From contig CBDFHC010000003.1 of NCBI GenBank assembly GCA_965247585.1, forward strand, positions 558,001 through 622,000: a stretch of DNA of 64,000 bases, written 5' to 3'. Below the pieces are notes generated by a model. The model was not told the origin of the DNA. It searched no databases and saw only the letters and a list, made by a program, of their open reading frames with translations. This stretch comes from CBDFHC01 sp965247585 (GTDB lineage Bacteria; Chloroflexota; Dehalococcoidia; Lucifugimonadales; GCA-2712585). A program made the position numbers and the translations under genes. Numbering within the stretch: position 1 is the first letter of the stretch; each line of letters opens with the position of its first letter. Of the stretch, positions 1-9,132 are shown piece after piece.

Positions 1-669
1 CCCCTTGTCCGGCAGTCCCGGCAATTCCACCACCTTGATCTCAGCGGCAACAACATATACCTCCCGGGCCTCCGACTGAACGTGACGCTGGCCCGCGTCG
101 TCGTTGGCCGGGAGAAATACCACCTTCCGCCCGGCCAACGCAGATGCGTCAAACGGCCATTTCCCCGCGCCTCCGGAGTTGCAAGTTGCAATAAGGCCGA
201 CAGACCGTAACGCCTCGACGGCTTTTTCCCCTTCTGGCACGTAAACAGTGATGCCGGGGGATGCGGCTACAAGTTCCGGGAGCCGGTAGAGCACCCGCCG
301 GACTCCCTTGAGGTTCCAAATCCAACCCCCCTGTCCGTCAGGGCGCCGTTGGGCAAAGCGCTTGGGCTCGTACCGAACTACCTGATACAGAAGATCCCCA
401 TGCCCGTCTCTGTAATCGTAAGTCGCCAGGATCTTTCGGCGGGTCTGCTCGTTGTCGTCCATGTAAATCCCCAGTCTCGTCGCTAGTTTGCTGAGGGGCC
501 CTTTGACGTCGCAAGCCATGCATCGGAACCCCTCGCCTCTGAAGCGGAGGTTCGGCCGTTGTTAGTCGGCGTGATAGGGGCACAAGGCGGTCCACCAGCC
601 CTGGCCGTCAGGTCCTTGAACGCCCCGGAGACAGGCGATGATGCGGTCGATTAAGGATGCGCCACTCAT
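1..669 (-). pseudogene. CHC2 zinc-finger/TOPRIM primase-like protein, broken
   Basis: One reading frame runs from the ATG at 669 off the left edge of the window. It begins with a CHC2-type zinc-finger half (CPYH, then CMAC after the break), a linker, and a TOPRIM core with the signature PEGEKAVEAL followed by a GGAG loop and LPANDDAG, which is close to the usual LPDNDxxG but has Ala for the first Asp. Primases of this kind prime plasmid, phage or integrative-element replication. A TAA at 562-564 interrupts the frame inside the zinc finger, so it is a pseudogene, and the C-terminal part lies outside the window. The family call is firm; the element type is inferred from the neighbouring ATPase relic. 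Confidence 0.7.
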
Positions 670-756
670 CTTCTTGGTTATTCACGCAATTTGCGTATAC
701 GATGTCATCGGGTACAAAGACCCGTCGTACAGATTGCCCGGCAATGGGGAACTCCA

Positions 757-1479
757 ATGAAGGCAACTACCTTTGAGAGCGCACTACATCTTTGGCCTCC
801 CTGGCGGGAGTCGATTGAGAAAAGCCGTGAGGAGCTTCGTTATGACCCTAGCTGGCCGGTGGACGATGCAATGGCCTGAATTGAAGAGCACTACGCAAAT
901 GAAATCCGATCACGCGCGATGGCCGAGATCAGCCGGCTGTGCCTACCACCCGTCCTGCAGGAGTACTGGGAAGACTGCTTCTACTGCAACTTCATGTTGA
1001 AGGATGGTCGGACCGACTACAGCCGCATCCGGAGGGGCATTGCTAGACCCGAGACGGACAAGTTCGGAATCCCTGGAGACGGCTGGATACCTGGCAATAG
1101 CTCCTTGGCGAGGCTGCCCTTCGAAGCCTTCTTGTAGAGGTATGAGAAAGAAGACATCCATGATCCCTGGATCCGGCTAGAGATCCGCATCCATTCCGGA
1201 TTTGCTACGCGAGACCTGTTTGACGCGGCGGCCCAGCATGCATGGCAAAGCTTCAAAAACCACACCCTCTTCGAAGGCACTGAACTTCATCCCGTTGCAC
1301 GACTCGTGCCACGGGCCAAGCAGACCAGGTCAAGAAAAAAACAGCAGGCGATGAAACGGTTCGAAAGCGGCGAAGCTGATCTATCCCAGCTCCTACGCGA
1401 TGAGTGGGCTTCGCCTGAAGTTCAGCAGGAGCTGAGGGATTTGATCAGTACCGAACGCAACCCAATTAGGTTGAACTAA
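757..1479 (+). pseudogene. Unrecognised protein, two in-frame stops
   Basis: A single frame from ATG 757 to TAA 1477-1479 reads as protein of natural composition, but is interrupted by TGA at 877-879 and TAG at 1135-1137. Repaired it would be about 240 residues, rich in Trp, Arg and Glu, with a basic stretch near residue 190 (RSRKKQQAMKRF) and an acidic helical end. I do not recognise the family. It lies divergently from the primase relic and upstream of the ATPase relic, so it probably belonged to the same mobile replicon. Confidence 0.45.
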
Positions 1480-1612
1480 AAGATTAGAGCTCTTCAGAAA
1501 AAGATCTATGACCGAGTACGACGCTGGCTGCCAGAGCCTCGACCGACGGCCACTGCAAGAGGGGCATGGCGTAATATAATGATCTTGCCCGAATTATAGC
1601 CCCCTATGACTC

Positions 1613-2694
1613 TCACTTCCGCCGGTACGGATAGCGCCTCAAGTAGTTGATTATTGTCCCCCAGCTGACTCCCAACTCGTCTGCTATCTCCTTCAAACTT
1701 GCCCCCTGAGCTCGCCTCTCCAAAGCCTTCCGAATCTTTTCCTCCAATGTCATCTTCTTTGCCGGACTAGCCACCGATGGCGCCGCTGCTGATCCTAAGA
1801 GGCGGCTAAGGCGAACCTTCCAAAACGATGGCAATTCATTCTGGACTAACCCCAGGAAGTCGGCGTCCGGGCTGTAGCCGAAGCCCCAGCGGCGCTTATC
1901 GCCGGCCACACCCGCCAGCGCCTCCCTGGTATGCTCCACCAGGTCCCTCAGCTCAGGGCGGTCGAATTTGGTCTGTAGGACCCCGAGCTGCTTGAAAACT
2001 ATGACGGAGGCGGAGCTGGCCACGTTTTGTCCACCTGGCGGGCCTCCTGGCTGACAGAGATCAAGGTCTGCTGTCGTTGCCGGGAGAGGTTCACGGCCTG
2101 AGACATGGCCCTGCTGGCGGCGGCCATGCTGCCCCGGGAGTGGTAGTGGAGGTAGGCCTCGTCCACCAAAGCGATGCACGGGTTGGGCAGCTCATCCAGG
2201 GTTGGAGCGATGCCGATCCTGTCGGGCAGGAGCCGCCTGGCGCTGGCCGTGACGCCCACCACGTAGGGAGTCAGCCGGAAGCGGAACAGCTCCAGCAACC
2301 GGTAGGCCAGGGCGGACTTGCCGCTGCCCCTCTTGCCTGCTATGAGGACTACCGCCGGCGAGACGATTATGTCAAGCTATCTGGCGTCCGGTGGACGGAG
2401 GAGCAGAGACTTATTGGTAGAAACAGGGTTTAGAGGAGAAGTTGGCCACCAGGCAAGATCGGGCCCCGAAAGCAGGGCAATGGTCATTGGCGGCGGTGAT
2501 AGCTGTGGGGCTGGAGGGTCGAACAGGTGAGGCTCTATTAGGGGATCCTCTAGGCGTCCCCGTTCCTGCCTCAGCGCCTCTGTGATGGCGTTGGCGAACT
2601 CCATTACCTGGCGCTTCCCCGTATCACTCAAGGACCTCCAGACCACGATGGCCGCCGTCCCTCCTGTCGGGATCTTCCCTAGAGTGGGTTCCAT
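1613..2694 (-). pseudogene. Zot/FtsK-like P-loop ATPase, copy 1 (broken)
   Basis: Start at ATG 2694, chosen because GAGGTG sits just upstream. The frame contains Walker A GKRGSGKSALAYRL, a Walker B-like CIALVDEAYLHYHSR, and a sensor-like segment with TLISVSQEARQVD, which together resemble Zot/HerA/FtsK-type pumping ATPases. The far C-terminus holds a helix-turn-helix (SLKEIADELGVSWGTIINYL). A TAG at 2377-2379 lies just before the Walker A, and a 1-nt deletion near 2030 shifts frame relative to copy 2, where GACCGGAACG is intact. Repaired length is about 360 residues. Copies 2 and 3 lie near 23.1-23.6 and 48.9-49.3 kb. The exact substrate (DNA segregation, packaging or transfer) cannot be told. 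Confidence 0.65.
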
Positions 2695-2763
2695 AGTGGC
2701 ACCTCGATGACAAAATGTAGTCTTGTGGCGAGCGTACTCGTTGGAAGAGCGGCGAATCAAGGC

Positions 2764-2840
2764 GTTCAACCCCGCTCAACCATGCCTGGAGTTGAACCCT
2801 GAGGTGTTCAACAGCGTTCAATTGAACTGCGGGGTTGAAC
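2764..2840. promoter_or_regulatory. Cluster of GTTCAAC/GTTGAAC half-sites
   Basis: Within 77 bases upstream of the ATPase start there are half-sites at 2764-2770 (GTTCAAC), 2774-2780 (GCTCAAC), 2791-2797 (GTTGAAC), 2806-2812 (GTTCAAC), a perfect 12-bp palindrome GTTCAATTGAAC at 2816-2827, and GTTGAAC at 2834-2840. Forward and reverse halves recur with about 27-28 base spacing (2764 to 2791, 2806 to 2834). This looks like an operator array or iteron-type origin for the decayed replicon. The binding protein is unknown. Confidence 0.5.
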
Positions 2841-3006
2841 GGCAATAATCGAGGGTCTGGAGAATAAACTAGTCTAAGAGGAACCTCTTTTTTCGAAAGG
2901 GATGCATTGGCGGAAGTAGTCGACGGTGAGAGCTACGGCACATTGACCTGACCCCCAAGGAATAGTCCAGTTGATATGAGAGACTGGGCAAGAAAGGGGG
3001 CAGAGA

Positions 3007-3285
3007 ATGCCAAGGAAACAGCGCAGTGTTGAGGAGATCATAGGGAAGCTTCGGGAAGCGGAGGTGGCCTTAGCGCAAGGGGAGACATTAGGTCAGGCTT
3101 GCCGGCGCATAGGTGTATCGGACCACACGTTTTATCGTTGGCGGCGGGAGTACGGCGGACTTAAAGTGGACCAGGCGAAGCGATTGCGTGATATGGAACG
3201 GGAGAACGCCCGTCTCAGGCGTGCGGTGGCCGACCTGACGGTAGATAACCAGATCCTGAAGGAGGCAGCACGGGGAAACTTCTGA
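3007..3285 (+). CDS. IS3-family transposase OrfA (HTH)
   Basis: 92 residues. The N-terminal helix-turn-helix (EEIIGKLREAEVALAQGE, then ACRRIGVSDHTFYRW) binds the IS ends. It is followed by a leucine-zipper-like coiled coil (RLRDMERENARLRRAV) used for dimerisation. The start ATG is preceded by AAAGGGGG. The reading frame ends in a slippery heptamer G GGA AAC at 3273-3279, in register with the zero frame, so a -1 slip would fuse it to OrfB. Intact. Confidence 0.9.
   Translation: MPRKQRSVEEIIGKLREAEVALAQGETLGQACRRIGVSDHTFYRWRREYGGLKVDQAKRLRDMERENARLRRAVADLTVDNQILKEAARGNF
3273..3279 (+). other. -1 programmed frameshift heptamer G GGA AAC
   Basis: The zero frame reads CGG GGA AAC TTC TGA. Slipping back one base after AAC continues CTT CTG AGC CCG into the open OrfB frame with no stop. 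The identical heptamer recurs in copy 2 at the same place, which supports a conserved frameshift signal. Confidence 0.7.
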
Positions 3286-3308
3286 GCCCGGCCCGCCGAA
3301 GGCGATGC

Positions 3309-4142
3309 GTGGAATTGGTACAGGAGTGGTATGGCATCTCCGAACGGCGCGCCTGCCGGGCGCTTTCGCAACCCCGGGCTACACAGAGGTACTCTGTAAC
3401 AATAGCCGATGACGAGGAGGCCCTCACGAGGGCGTTGGTGCAGTTGGCCAGCCGGTACGGACGTTATGGGTACCGCCGGGTGAGTGCCCTGCTGCGACGT
3501 GATGGGTGGCGAGTGAACCACAAGCGGGTGGAGCGGATCTGGCGGCTGGAAGGGCTCAAGGTCCCGGCCAAGCAGCCCAAGCGGGGACGGCTCTGGTTTA
3601 CCGACGGCTCCTGTGTGCGCCTCAGGCCACAACGACAGAACCACGTGTGGGCCTACGACTTTGTGGCTTTTCGTACCCGTGATGGCAGACCTGTTCGTCT
3701 CCTCACGGTGGTGGATGAGTATACCAGGGAATGTCTGGCCATCGAGGTTGGGCGTTCGTTACGCTCACCCCACATCATTGAGTGCCTGGGAAACCTCATG
3801 GTGGAGCACGGTGTGCCGGAGCATCTCCGTTCAGATAACGGCCCTGAGTTCACTGCCAGGGCTGTCCGTTCATGGCTACAGAGAGTGGGGGTTCAGACCC
3901 TCTTCATCACACCAGGGAGCCCGTGGGAGAACGGATACGTGGAGAGCTTCAATGGCAAGCTGCGGGATGAGCTCTTGGATCGGGAGGTCTTCGATACTCT
4001 CTGGGAGGTGCAGGTCCTCACGGAGCAATGGCGACACGAATACAACCATGTGCGCCCTCACAGCGCCTTGAACTACCGACCACCTGCTCCCGAGGCCGCA
4101 AGGCCCACCTTCTCAGTTCCAGGGGCTACCAGTGTCTCATAA
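3309..4142 (+). CDS. IS3-family transposase OrfB (DDE integrase)
   Basis: 277 residues read from GTG 3309; normally made as an OrfAB fusion through the upstream frameshift. An HTH_21-like region (ERRACRALSQPR, YRRVSALLRRDGWRVNHKRV) precedes the rve catalytic core. Catalytic acidic residues are visible in WAYDFVAF, LRSDNGPEF and PWENGYVESFNGKLRDE. The C-terminal end YNHVRPHSALNYRPP is typical of the family. The frame is intact, so the element may be active. Confidence 0.9.
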   Translation: MELVQEWYGISERRACRALSQPRATQRYSVTIADDEEALTRALVQLASRYGRYGYRRVSALLRRDGWRVNHKRVERIWRLEGLKVPAKQPKRGRLWFTDGSCVRLRPQRQNHVWAYDFVAFRTRDGRPVRLLTVVDEYTRECLAIEVGRSLRSPHIIECLGNLMVEHGVPEHLRSDNGPEFTARAVRSWLQRVGVQTLFITPGSPWENGYVESFNGKLRDELLDREVFDTLWEVQVLTEQWRHEYNHVRPHSALNYRPPAPEAARPTFSVPGATSVS

Positions 4143-4189
4143 CCTGTGGTACAACTATCGGGGGCAGGTCAACATGGAAGGCTCCCTAA

Positions 4190-4819
4190 GAATTTTGGTG
4201 GCTGCTCCCGAGCATCGAGTTGGACGGGCTTAGAATCATCCTGGCGAACACCGACGCTCCTGATGAACTCGGCAACCCGCCCGGGATACGCTTTGCCCGA
4301 GACAAAGAAAACTCAAAAAAAGTATTGGACCTGCTACCCCTCAGTTTCGTACCTACCTGGTAGAGACGTTGGCGCGGCGTCAACATCCACCGCTCCCTGA
4401 GAGTCGATAATGATGGTCCTGGCCAGCGGTCATTGATCGGGCCATTTCATAAAAATTTGAATGGGAACGAGAACCTACCCTACGAGTACCGCATCGAGGA
4501 TGCCCGTGAGGTCGCTCTTAGGGTGATAGCGTGGCTGGAGGAGACCCTCTCTTTATCGGGGCCTGATACACGATGCTATTCCAGCGGGTTCAAGGGCTTC
4601 AACGTAGATGTCCACCCGGAGAATATCGGAGCACGGAGGGACACATCGGTTGAACATGCTCTGCGCTTGTCAGACGAGACGCGAGATGCTCTGATCCGCC
4701 ACTTGAATGGGCGGAAGCCTGAGCAGTGCACGGGGAATAATATTGTCTCGAAGCTCGGAACCGCCATTGATAAGCCACACGACTATGTCCGTTTCTCCAA
4801 TTCGTTCAACTGCTGGTAG
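4190..4819 (+). pseudogene. Possible archaeo-eukaryotic primase (AEP) fragment
   Basis: The frame is open from just after TAA 4187-4189, beyond the IS, to the TAG ending at 4819, broken by TAG at 4361-4363. The part after 4433 has YSSGFKGFNVDVHPE, resembling the AEP SGxxGxH motif but with Asn for His, and near its end VRFSNSFN, resembling the (I/V)RxxNSxH motif of primase-polymerases. The N-terminus is truncated by the IS3 element. Assignment to the AEP superfamily is tentative because the key His residues are altered. It sits next to a TOPRIM primase and ATPase relic, consistent with a decayed replicon. Confidence 0.35.
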
Positions 4820-5192
4820 GAGGGTGAAACATTAAAGTATGCCAGACGTATGTTTGTGCCTATAGACGAGCTACGCACTTCTTCGGCGACGAGAATTGCC
4901 TCGTGTTCATTCGCCGGCTTTCCTCAATAAAGCCCAGAATACTATCAGACTGATTTCCAATCGCTCCCGCCTCATCAGCCGTCCACCCGCCATCGCAACC
5001 GTATTGTCTTTGTAAGGAAAGATGCCTCGTCTCCGCTCCGAAATGGGAGTTGGTGGCCCCACTCCTGGAGAAAGGGAAAAATCTGGGGCACCAAAAGAAC
5101 TCCCTTGCTAGATGTATGCAATGTCGAATTGTTCGGATCCGGTAGCCAATTATATAAGACCCAAATAATCCGGATAGCCTTGATGGTAACTT
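4820..5192. other. Intergenic stretch with dispersed repeat R1a
   Basis: I see no gene. It holds the R1a repeat (5034-5108) and otherwise AT-richer sequence leading up to the ATPase start. Confidence 0.5.
5034..5108 (+). repeat. Dispersed repeat R1, copy a
   Basis: About 75 bases built on GCTCCGAAA(n)GGGAG, GTGGCCCCA, TCCTGGAGAA, GGGGCACCAAAAG. Related copies lie at 25202-25278, 36386-36462, partly at 50585-50624, and weakly at 45391-45430. All five are on the + strand. Confidence 0.6.
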
Positions 5193-5549
5193 ATGAAGCT
5201 TGAACTGATTTCCCTAACAAATTTTAAATCGCTTTCTCAACAATCTATTGCGGTTGAGCAAGGATTGACAACGTTCGTTGGCGAAAACGGCAGTGGGAAA
5301 AGTTCTATTGGTGATGCACTTGGTGAACTGTTGAGACAATCTCGTATTCTAGAAACCTCTAAGCGGTACGGTACAGGCGAGGGGACTATCTCAGCTACTT
5401 TCACGTTAAGTCACGATGAAATCAACTCTTGGTTGATAAACGCAATCATCGAAATCTTGTTAACCCATCGAACCCAGCTAGTCTGCGTAGGCTCCGGCTT
5501 CTACCGCCCGACGGAACGGAAGTCCATTCTATTCCACGAGAGCGTGTAG
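5193..5549 (+). pseudogene. AAA/OLD-like ATPase, N-terminal fragment
   Basis: Starts ATG 5193 with MKLELISLTNFKSL and Walker A GENGSGKSSIGDAL at residues about 30-43, the layout of RecF/OLD/AAA_15-type ATPases that often act in DNA repair or phage defence. Recognisable sequence lasts about 85 residues; the rest of the frame is unlike the family and stops at 5549, about 80 bases before an IS3 element. The catalytic C-terminal half is missing, so the gene is a 3'-truncated relic. Confidence 0.55.
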
Positions 5550-5672
5550 CCAGAGATTCTCCTTCGGGGCGAAAGTTACTGGGACAAATATCGACAGCAT
5601 TCCGACTAATAGAATCCAGGGAGGTGGTGTGTTGGCAACCAGCGAAAGTGGGACACTTTGAGACCCGAGAGA

Positions 5673-6662
5673 TTAGAGATCGGGAGAGGGCTTGGTGAGC
5701 TCCCTGAGGGTCTTGTTGTAGCGCCTTCGCCGTTCGATTGTGTGAGCCTGCACCTCCTTCCTGCGCTGCAGTATCCGTTCCCGCCTCCCGTGGAGCACAT
5801 CTGCAGGTGTCACATTGCCCAGCGCCTTGTGATAGCGCCTGTAGTTGTAGTAGGCCACGAAGGCGGCAAGGGCAGCCTCCAGATCGGAAGCCATCTCGTA
5901 GGGGACCTGCTTGACGTCTCTCTTGATAGTCTGGTGATAGCGCTCCAGCTTGCCGTTGGTCTGAGGGTGGAAGGGTGCAGCCCGGATGTGCTTGATTCCC
6001 ACCAGGCGCAGGTAGTCTCTGAAGCCACGGGACACATATCCTGAGCCGTTGTCCGAGAGCAAGCTGGTCCGGTCGGCCACCGGGACCTCGGTCATGCCGG
6101 TCTTGTCCACGGCCTCTTGGACCACCTCGATGAGAGAGTCGGTGGTCATGTCCCGCTGGAGCTTGTGGGCCAGTATGAAGCGGGAGTAGTCGTCCATCAC
6201 GGTGACCAGGTAGTAGTAGCCCCAACCGATCACCTTGAAGTAGGAGGCGTCGGTAGCCCACATCTGGTGAGGGCCGCTGGTCTTGCGATGGTACTCTTTG
6301 CCGGCCGAGAGCTGCATCTCGGGTGACTTCACAAGACCTTCTCTGCACAGGATGCGATACACAGTGGACTCGGATACAGCGAAGGCCAGGTTGTCTGTAG
6401 ACCACGCTGCCAACTGGCGGCTACTTAGCTCCGGCATCTCCCTGGCCGCTTCCAGGATCGACCGTTCCTCCTGAGGTCTAAGGCGGTTCCACGGTGGAGC
6501 GCTGGCTCCAGGTCGGTCCTCGAGACCTTGTTGATGTTGTTGTCGCATCAACCACCGATAGTAGGTGCTCTTGGGAACACCCAGGTCTCTGAGCACCCGA
6601 CGCTTGGCCAGCGGTGATGCGGCTACACTGGCCAGGACCGTCGCCTTCTCAACGGCGCTCAT
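5673..6662 (-). CDS. IS3-family transposase OrfB (DDE integrase)
   Basis: 329 residues. The ATG overlaps the OrfA stop (ATGA), and the frame is also open upstream, so it may be made by -1 slippage on the A7 tract or by coupled translation. HTH_21-like N-terminus (RPGASAPPWNRLRPQEERSI), then the rve core with catalytic residues in MWATDASYF, LLSDNGSGY and QTNGKLERYHQ. The frame is intact. Its 3' third matches copy 3 better than copy 2, suggesting gene conversion. Confidence 0.9.
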   Translation of the reverse strand: MSAVEKATVLASVAASPLAKRRVLRDLGVPKSTYYRWLMRQQHQQGLEDRPGASAPPWNRLRPQEERSILEAAREMPELSSRQLAAWSTDNLAFAVSESTVYRILCREGLVKSPEMQLSAGKEYHRKTSGPHQMWATDASYFKVIGWGYYYLVTVMDDYSRFILAHKLQRDMTTDSLIEVVQEAVDKTGMTEVPVADRTSLLSDNGSGYVSRGFRDYLRLVGIKHIRAAPFHPQTNGKLERYHQTIKRDVKQVPYEMASDLEAALAAFVAYYNYRRYHKALGNVTPADVLHGRRERILQRRKEVQAHTIERRRRYNKTLRELTKPSPDL

Positions 6663-7066
6663 CCGCTGGTACCGACGCCGTTCTGGGGCATTGGTATGGC
6701 CGTTTTTTTCAGACGGTAGACCTCGAGGGATAGCTCGGCTACCAGCTGCTTGAACTCGCCGTTCTCCCGCTTGAGATCCTGGATCTCCTGCCGGGTGGCA
6801 TCGCGCACCGTGTCACGGGACAGCCGCTCCCTGCCCGCCTCCATGAACTCCTTGGTCCACGAGTAGTAGGAGTGGGGCTTGATACCCTCCCGCCGGCACA
6901 GGTCGTTCACGGTGACCTCGCGGCGGAAGCCCTCCAGCACGATACGGATCTTCTCTTCCGGGGTGTATTTGCGCCGGGTAGCCGCTCTAACTCGTCGAAC
7001 GAAGGACCTAGTCTGCTCCGACCGTTGATCGGCGGCCTCGGCCTTGCTGGCGTCTGACTGGGACAT
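6659..7066 (-). CDS. IS3-family transposase OrfA (HTH)
   Basis: 135 residues from the ATG at 7066, chosen because AAAGGAG lies just upstream; a longer frame to 7117 lacks such a site. HTH core YTPEEKIRIVLEGFRR and GIKPHSYYSWTKEF, followed by a coiled coil (EIQDLKRENGEFKQL). An A7 run near the 3' end is present in all three copies and is the likely -1 slippage site into OrfB. Confidence 0.88.
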   Translation of the reverse strand: MSQSDASKAEAADQRSEQTRSFVRRVRAATRRKYTPEEKIRIVLEGFRREVTVNDLCRREGIKPHSYYSWTKEFMEAGRERLSRDTVRDATRQEIQDLKRENGEFKQLVAELSLEVYRLKKTAIPMPQNGVGTSG

Positions 7067-7176
7067 CGCTGCTCCTTTCATGAGGTACTCTACCCTCACT
7101 TCAGGAGCTCTCACCACTCTCAGACTCTCGGGTTTTCTACCCCTCTCACGTGTCCCATTATCGCTGACGTTCTACA

Positions 7177-8886
7177 GTAGTCAGCTTTCAATTAATTGAA
7201 GACCAGTTCAATGACATCATCGCCGACGATTTCAAGCGGATCCTGATCGTCTCGCTGATCTTTGGCCTAGGTATCCTCTTGTTGGCCTTCCGAGCACTTG
7301 TTGCTGCCTTAATACCCTTGGTCATGGCCGTTGGCGCGATCTTCAGCGCTCTGGGGATTGTCGCCGTGATAAGCCAGAACTACGCATTTGCTGAGACTTA
7401 TGCTGAGGTACTCCTTCTCATGGGCCTTGCGGTGGGCATTGATTACTCGCTGTTTGTTATAAGCCGCTTCCGCACCGAGAGGAACGCTGGAAGGGCAAAG
7501 CTGGACGCCATTGCAACGGCCAGCAATACAACCGGACGAGCGGTTGTTTATGCAGGCGTTACCGTGATGCTGTCTTTAACGGGGCTGATGCTGACACGGG
7601 ATTCCACCTTCGTCTCATTTAGCCTGGGCGCCGTGATTGTGGTGTTTCTGGCCGTAATCGGCTCACTCACTCTCTTGCCGGCACTACTATCCATCCTTGG
7701 CGACAATATAGACAGGATCCGAGTCCCGTTCCTTGGCAAAGAAAACCAGGGAATTAGAGTCTGGGGGGCGATTACCGACCGGGTGCTAGCGAAGCCTGCG
7801 GTTCTTGCCACCTTAACCGCGGCCTCGCTCGTAGGATTAGCGATTCCGATACTTTGGCTGAACCTTGGATTCAACTCCGGCGCCGACGCGGTGCCGGATG
7901 CGTTGGATGCAAAGCGTGGTGTTCAGCTCCTGGAGCAGCATTTTTCTAGCAGCCTGATCGTGCCGGCAAAGGTAGTGATCGATTCGCCCAATGTTGAATC
8001 GCCAGAAGTTCAGTCGGCGGTGGACGATTTTATCGGACGCGTTCGACAGAATGACGCTTTCCTGGGTCCATTTGATACTATTGTCAGCCGGGATAAGACG
8101 CTGCTCCGGATCAATGTTCCAACCGCGGGAAAGGTTGATGACGACGCCTCTGAAGATGCTATTAGGCTTCTCCGGGAGGAAGTGGTCCCGCAAGCTTTCG
8201 CTGGTTCAAATGCCAAAGTCTATGTGGGTGGTGACACCGGGGAGGGCATAGATTACAGAGACCGTATGTACAACTCGGCCCCCTACGTCTTTGTCTTTGT
8301 CCTGGGCTTTTCATTCCTCTTGTTGCTGGTCATGTTCCGGTCATTGGTGATCGCCGTGAAGGCTATCACCCTCAACCTTCTCTCGGTTGCGGCGGTGTAC
8401 GGCATTTTGGTCATGGTGTTTCAGTGGGGTTGGGGCATCAGCATCCTTGGCTCGGAGGAAACTGGCATCATTGAGGCATGGCTGCCGCTGTTCCTCTTCG
8501 GCATCCTCTTCGGACTGTCAATGGACTACCATATGCTGCTGCTCAGCCGAATCAAAGAGTTCCACGACCAGGGCTCAACGAACGAAGAGTCCGTGTCCCA
8601 GGGGATCAAGATAACCGCAGGCCAGATCACCAGCGCAGCCGCGATCATGGTAGGAGTATTCGGGGCATTCGCTACTAGTAGGGTATTAGGACTCCAACAG
8701 TTCGGACTCGGACTGGGCGTAGCTGTGTTGATTGATGCTACCGTGATCCGTGTAATTCTTCTTCCCGCCAGCATGAAACTTTTGGGTGACTGGAACTGGT
8801 ATTTGCCAAATTGGCTGCAGTGGTTGCCTAGGTTATCTGCAGAGGGAGACTGCGAAGCCGAAATAGCCACTGCCGACAGGGATTAA
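7177..8886 (+). pseudogene. MMPL/RND-family transporter, 5'-truncated
   Basis: The frame is open from the IS boundary at 7177 to TAA 8884-8886, about 569 codons. Two transmembrane blocks are present. The first has GLAVGIDYSLFVISRFRTE and the second GLSMDYHMLLLSRIKE, the Asp-Tyr pairs of MMPL proton relay helices. A periplasmic loop of about 130 residues separates them. MMPL proteins export lipids or hydrophobic compounds using the proton gradient. The first transmembrane helix and most of the first periplasmic domain are missing, cut off by the IS3 junction, so the protein is probably nonfunctional. Confidence 0.8.
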
Positions 8887-9132
8887 GCTTGCTCGGAGAT
8901 CATACAACGGCGTGAGAGATCACGTTCCGAATTGGCACGAGCGGGCTGGAGCTTAATTTCTGACGGCATGGCTCCTAGGGTGGCTGTTGCTGGTTGGAAT
9001 TGGTGTCAGGACAATTCCGCCGTCGGCCGATATTGATATAGCGACAACCAAGCGCAGGGAAATCGGTCCTCCCGCCAGATAGAGATCGGAAAGCTAGATC
9101 GGAGCCGGAAATAGCTCAGCTTCGTTCAGCAC
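8887..9132. other. Intergenic, no gene seen
   Basis: No convincing coding region or RNA. It separates the transporter relic from a reverse-strand coding tail. Confidence 0.5.

Larger units (their letters stand above)
2944..4171 (+). mobile_element. IS3-family (IS407-like) insertion sequence, copy 1
   Basis: The 1,228-bp element has terminal inverted repeats beginning TGACCTGACCCCC on the left and, read inward from the right, TGACCTGCCCCCG. It is flanked by a 4-bp direct repeat ACAT at 2940-2943 and 4172-4175, the duplication size usual for the IS407 group. It carries orfA and orfB in the -1 arrangement. A second, diverged copy is at 30180-31409. It lies between the ATPase relic and the primase-like relic. 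Confidence 0.9.
5630..7176 (-). mobile_element. IS3-family element (A7 type), copy 1
   Basis: 1,547 bp on the minus strand. Ends read TGTAGAACGTCAGCGATAAT (from 7176) and TGTTGGCAACCAGCGAAAGT (from 5630), both continuing GGGACAC; they form imperfect inverted repeats of about 33 bases. No flanking duplication is visible (GGTGGTG on the left, GTAGTCA on the right). The left flank is a truncated ATPase and the right flank a beheaded transporter, so this junction may come from recombination between IS copies. Other copies: 42589-45358 and 62822 onward. Confidence 0.85.

Noticed and set aside
5446..6405. Long minus-strand frame in IS3 copy 1
   Set aside because: Out-of-frame shadow of OrfB with Arg/Gly/Pro-skewed composition.
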